NCBI RefSeq assembly: GCF_001701025.1
Contig: NZ_CP016793.1
Coordinates: forward strand, 9,238,001-9,302,000
Length of the DNA: 64,000 nucleotides
Origin: Lentzea guizhouensis
GTDB lineage: Bacteria > Actinomycetota > Actinomycetes > Mycobacteriales > Pseudonocardiaceae
Direction: 5' to 3'
In this document: positions 62,413 through 64,000 of the stretch, piece by piece
Layout: every line of letters begins with the position of its first letter
Numbering within the stretch: the stretch's first letter is position 1
The notes under the pieces: model-generated
Database searches by the model: none
Seen by the model: only the letters and a program-made list of their open reading frames with translations
Told to the model about the DNA's origin: nothing
Translations under genes and position numbers: made by a program

Positions 62413-63960
62413 ATGTTGAAGAACGTAGTGGTGGTCGGCGGCGGCACGGCCGGCTGGATGACCGCGTCCTACCTGACGGCCGCGTTCGGTGACCGGGTGA
62501 ACGTGACGCTCGTCGAGTCGGCCCGCGTCGGCGCGATCGGCGTGGGCGAGGCGACGTTCAGCACGGTCCGGCACTTCTTCGAGTACCTCGGCCTGGAGGA
62601 GAAGGAGTGGATGCCGGCCTGCAACGCGACCTACAAGCTCGCCATCCGCTTCGAGAACTGGCGTGAGCCGGGGCACCACTTCTACCACCCGTTCGAACGC
62701 CAGCGGGTCGTCGACGGCTTCCCGCTGACCGACTGGTGGCTGCGGGAGCCGAAGTCGGACCGCTTCGACAAGGACTGCTTCCTGGTCGGCACCCTGTGCG
62801 ACGACCTGAAGTCGCCGCGGCACATGAGCGGTGAGCTGTTCGAGGGCGGGCTGGGCGAGCGCAGCAGCTACCGGACCACGCTGGCCGAGCAGACCACCCA
62901 GTTCCCCTACGCCTACCACTTCGACGCCACGCTGGTCGCGAACTACCTGCGCGACTACGCGGTCGCGCGCGGTGTGAAGCACGTGCTGGACGACGTGCAG
63001 GACGTGGCGCTGGACGACCGCGGCTGGATCAGCCACGTGGTCACTAAGGAGAACGGCGACCTCACCGGCGACCTGTTCATCGACTGCACCGGCTTCCGCA
63101 GCCTGTTGCTGGGCAAGGCGTTGCAGGAGCCGTTCGAGTCGTACCAGTCGTCGCTGCCCAACGACAGCGCGGTGGCGTTGCGCGTGCCGCAGGACATGGA
63201 GAACCGCGGCCTGCGCCCGTGCACGACGGCCACCGCGCAGGAGGCCGGCTGGATCTGGACGATCCCGCTGTTCGACCGGATCGGCACCGGGTACGTCTAC
63301 GCCAGCGACTACACGACGCCTGAGGAGGCGGAACGGACGCTGCGCGCGTTCGTCGGACCGGCCGCCGAGCACGCCGACGCGAACCACATCAAGATGCGCA
63401 TCGGCCGCAGCAAGCGGCACTGGGTCAACAACTGCGTCGCGATCGGCCTGTCGAGCGGGTTCGTCGAGCCGCTGGAGTCCACCGGCATCTTCTTCATCCA
63501 GCACGGCATCGAGCAGCTGGTGAAGCACTTCCCGGACGCGCGCTGGGACGACGGCCTGCGCACGTCGTACAACAGGCTGGTCAACAACGTCATGGACGGC
63601 GTGCGCGAGTTCCTCGTCGTGCACTACTACGCCGCCAAGCGCCAGGACAACCAGTACTGGAAGGACACCAAGACCCGCCCGCTGCCCGACGGCCTGGCCG
63701 AGCGGCTGGAGCGCTGGCAGACCCGGCTGCCCGACAACGAGTCGGTCTTCCCGCACTACCACGGGTTCGAGTCCTACTCGTACGTCTGCATGCTGCTCGG
63801 TCTCGGCGGGCTGGAGCTGAAGTCGTCGCCCGCGCTGGGCCTGATGGACCGGTCGTCGGCGCAGCACGAGTTCAAGCTCGTCGCGGAACAGGCCGCGGAG
63901 CTCGCCCGCACGCTGCCCACGCAGTACGAGTACTTCGCGCAGCTGCACCGAGCGAGGTGA
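62413..63960 (+). CDS. FAD-dependent tryptophan halogenase, PyrH-like (predicted 5-position)
   Basis: A 515-residue protein with GGAGG upstream of ATG 62413. KNVVVVGGGTAGWMTASYL is the FAD-binding GxGxxG. Lys75 in NATYKLAIRF is the catalytic lysine that handles hypohalous acid. GWIWTIPLF is the WxWxIP motif that stops monooxygenase activity, and FVEPLESTGIFFIQHGIEQLVKHFP contains the conserved Glu-Ser-Thr. From memory the sequence is closer to PyrH (for example GVGEATFSTVRHFFEYLGL and RFENWREPG) than to RebH or PrnA, which suggests chlorination or bromination at C5 of tryptophan. It needs reduced FAD from a flavin reductase, expected to the right. The gap from the O-methyltransferase is 25 bases. 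Confidence 0.93.
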   Translation: MLKNVVVVGGGTAGWMTASYLTAAFGDRVNVTLVESARVGAIGVGEATFSTVRHFFEYLGLEEKEWMPACNATYKLAIRFENWREPGHHFYHPFERQRVVDGFPLTDWWLREPKSDRFDKDCFLVGTLCDDLKSPRHMSGELFEGGLGERSSYRTTLAEQTTQFPYAYHFDATLVANYLRDYAVARGVKHVLDDVQDVALDDRGWISHVVTKENGDLTGDLFIDCTGFRSLLLGKALQEPFESYQSSLPNDSAVALRVPQDMENRGLRPCTTATAQEAGWIWTIPLFDRIGTGYVYASDYTTPEEAERTLRAFVGPAAEHADANHIKMRIGRSKRHWVNNCVAIGLSSGFVEPLESTGIFFIQHGIEQLVKHFPDARWDDGLRTSYNRLVNNVMDGVREFLVVHYYAAKRQDNQYWKDTKTRPLPDGLAERLERWQTRLPDNESVFPHYHGFESYSYVCMLLGLGGLELKSSPALGLMDRSSAQHEFKLVAEQAAELARTLPTQYEYFAQLHRAR

Positions 63961-64000
63961 TGGTGGTGCAGAACGCACTCCACCTCGTCGCGCTGCTGGT
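63960..64000 (+). CDS. Start of next cluster gene, cut by the window edge
   Basis: ATG at 63960 overlaps the halogenase stop (TGATG). Thirteen full codons are visible (MVVQNALHLVALL), and the last bases start another Val. The hydrophobic start suggests a membrane protein such as a transporter or antiporter, as found in related clusters. It is not like the start of a flavin reductase. Too little is present to name it. Confidence 0.5.
   Translation, partial: MVVQNALHLVALL

Noticed and set aside
1..64000. CRISPR arrays, tRNA or rRNA genes
   Set aside because: I looked for regular short repeats, cloverleaf arms with GGTTC-type loops and rRNA motifs and found none that hold up by eye.

Overview
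The window is high-GC DNA, with coding frames full of GCC, GTC, CTG and CGC codons, GTG starts, Tat and lipoprotein signals, HxlR, MmyB-type XRE and LAL-type LuxR regulators, and GH62 and AbfB carbohydrate domains. This points to a filamentous actinomycete. Pseudonocardiaceae (Lentzea/Saccharothrix-like) is my best guess, but it is inference only: no rRNA or marker gene is present.

Layout. (1) 1-4474: an operon for a caspase/CHAT-like domain, a P-loop NTPase with a beta-propeller, and an alpha/beta hydrolase; it looks like an NTP-dependent conflict system and has an apparent frame break near 510. (2) 4475-16005: an accessory region. It holds an 891-bp IS5-type element with perfect 16-bp ends and a programmed -1 frameshift, long gene-poor stretches with decayed gene pieces (SH3-like domain, ATP-dependent DNA ligase, NACHT-type C-terminus), a lower-GC islet with a secreted repeat protein, a NucA/NucB nuclease and a coupled small putative immunity protein, and an orphan RHS tip followed by a 54-residue membrane protein. 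(3) 16006-18532: HxlR regulator/RidA pair around a nested palindrome, an SPW membrane protein, and a geranylgeranyl-reductase-like flavoprotein. (4) 18551-26759: a five-gene operon for a YtfQRT-YjfF-like furanose importer ending in a secreted GH2 enzyme with two AbfB domains, with a divergent LacI regulator and a palindrome between them. (5) 26775-36672: housekeeping and secreted-enzyme genes (macro-domain deacetylase, esterase, STAS protein, AraC regulator, SGNH hydrolase, adenosine deaminase, Lnu-like nucleotidyltransferase, lipoprotein operon, GNAT). (6) 37076-54526: a LAL-LuxR gene and a PepSY reductase gene, both frame-disrupted, an M28 peptidase, a GGDEF-EAL protein beside an orphan sugar-binding lipoprotein, an exported amidohydrolase, an epoxide-hydrolase-like protein, a GH62 arabinofuranosidase, and an SDR/XRE pair. 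(7) 54586-64000: the left part of a tryptophan-dimer biosynthetic cluster. It encodes a RebC-like monooxygenase, a methyltransferase, a chromopyrrolic acid synthase (RebD/StaD/VioB family), a second and shorter FAD monooxygenase, an O-methyltransferase and a PyrH-like tryptophan halogenase. Genes from the methyltransferase to the halogenase are mostly stop-start overlapped, and the cluster runs off the right edge.

The main story is the halogenated, methylated bis-indole cluster. Having both a RebC-size and an AbeX/ClaX-size flavoenzyme beside the CPA synthase is suggestive of an indolotryptoline or oxidised indolocarbazole product. An L-tryptophan oxidase (RebO/StaO type) and a flavin reductase are not in the window and would be expected to the right. 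Secondary stories are the conflict system at the left edge, the two nuclease/RHS toxin-immunity candidates, and the predicted galactofuranose-scavenging operon.
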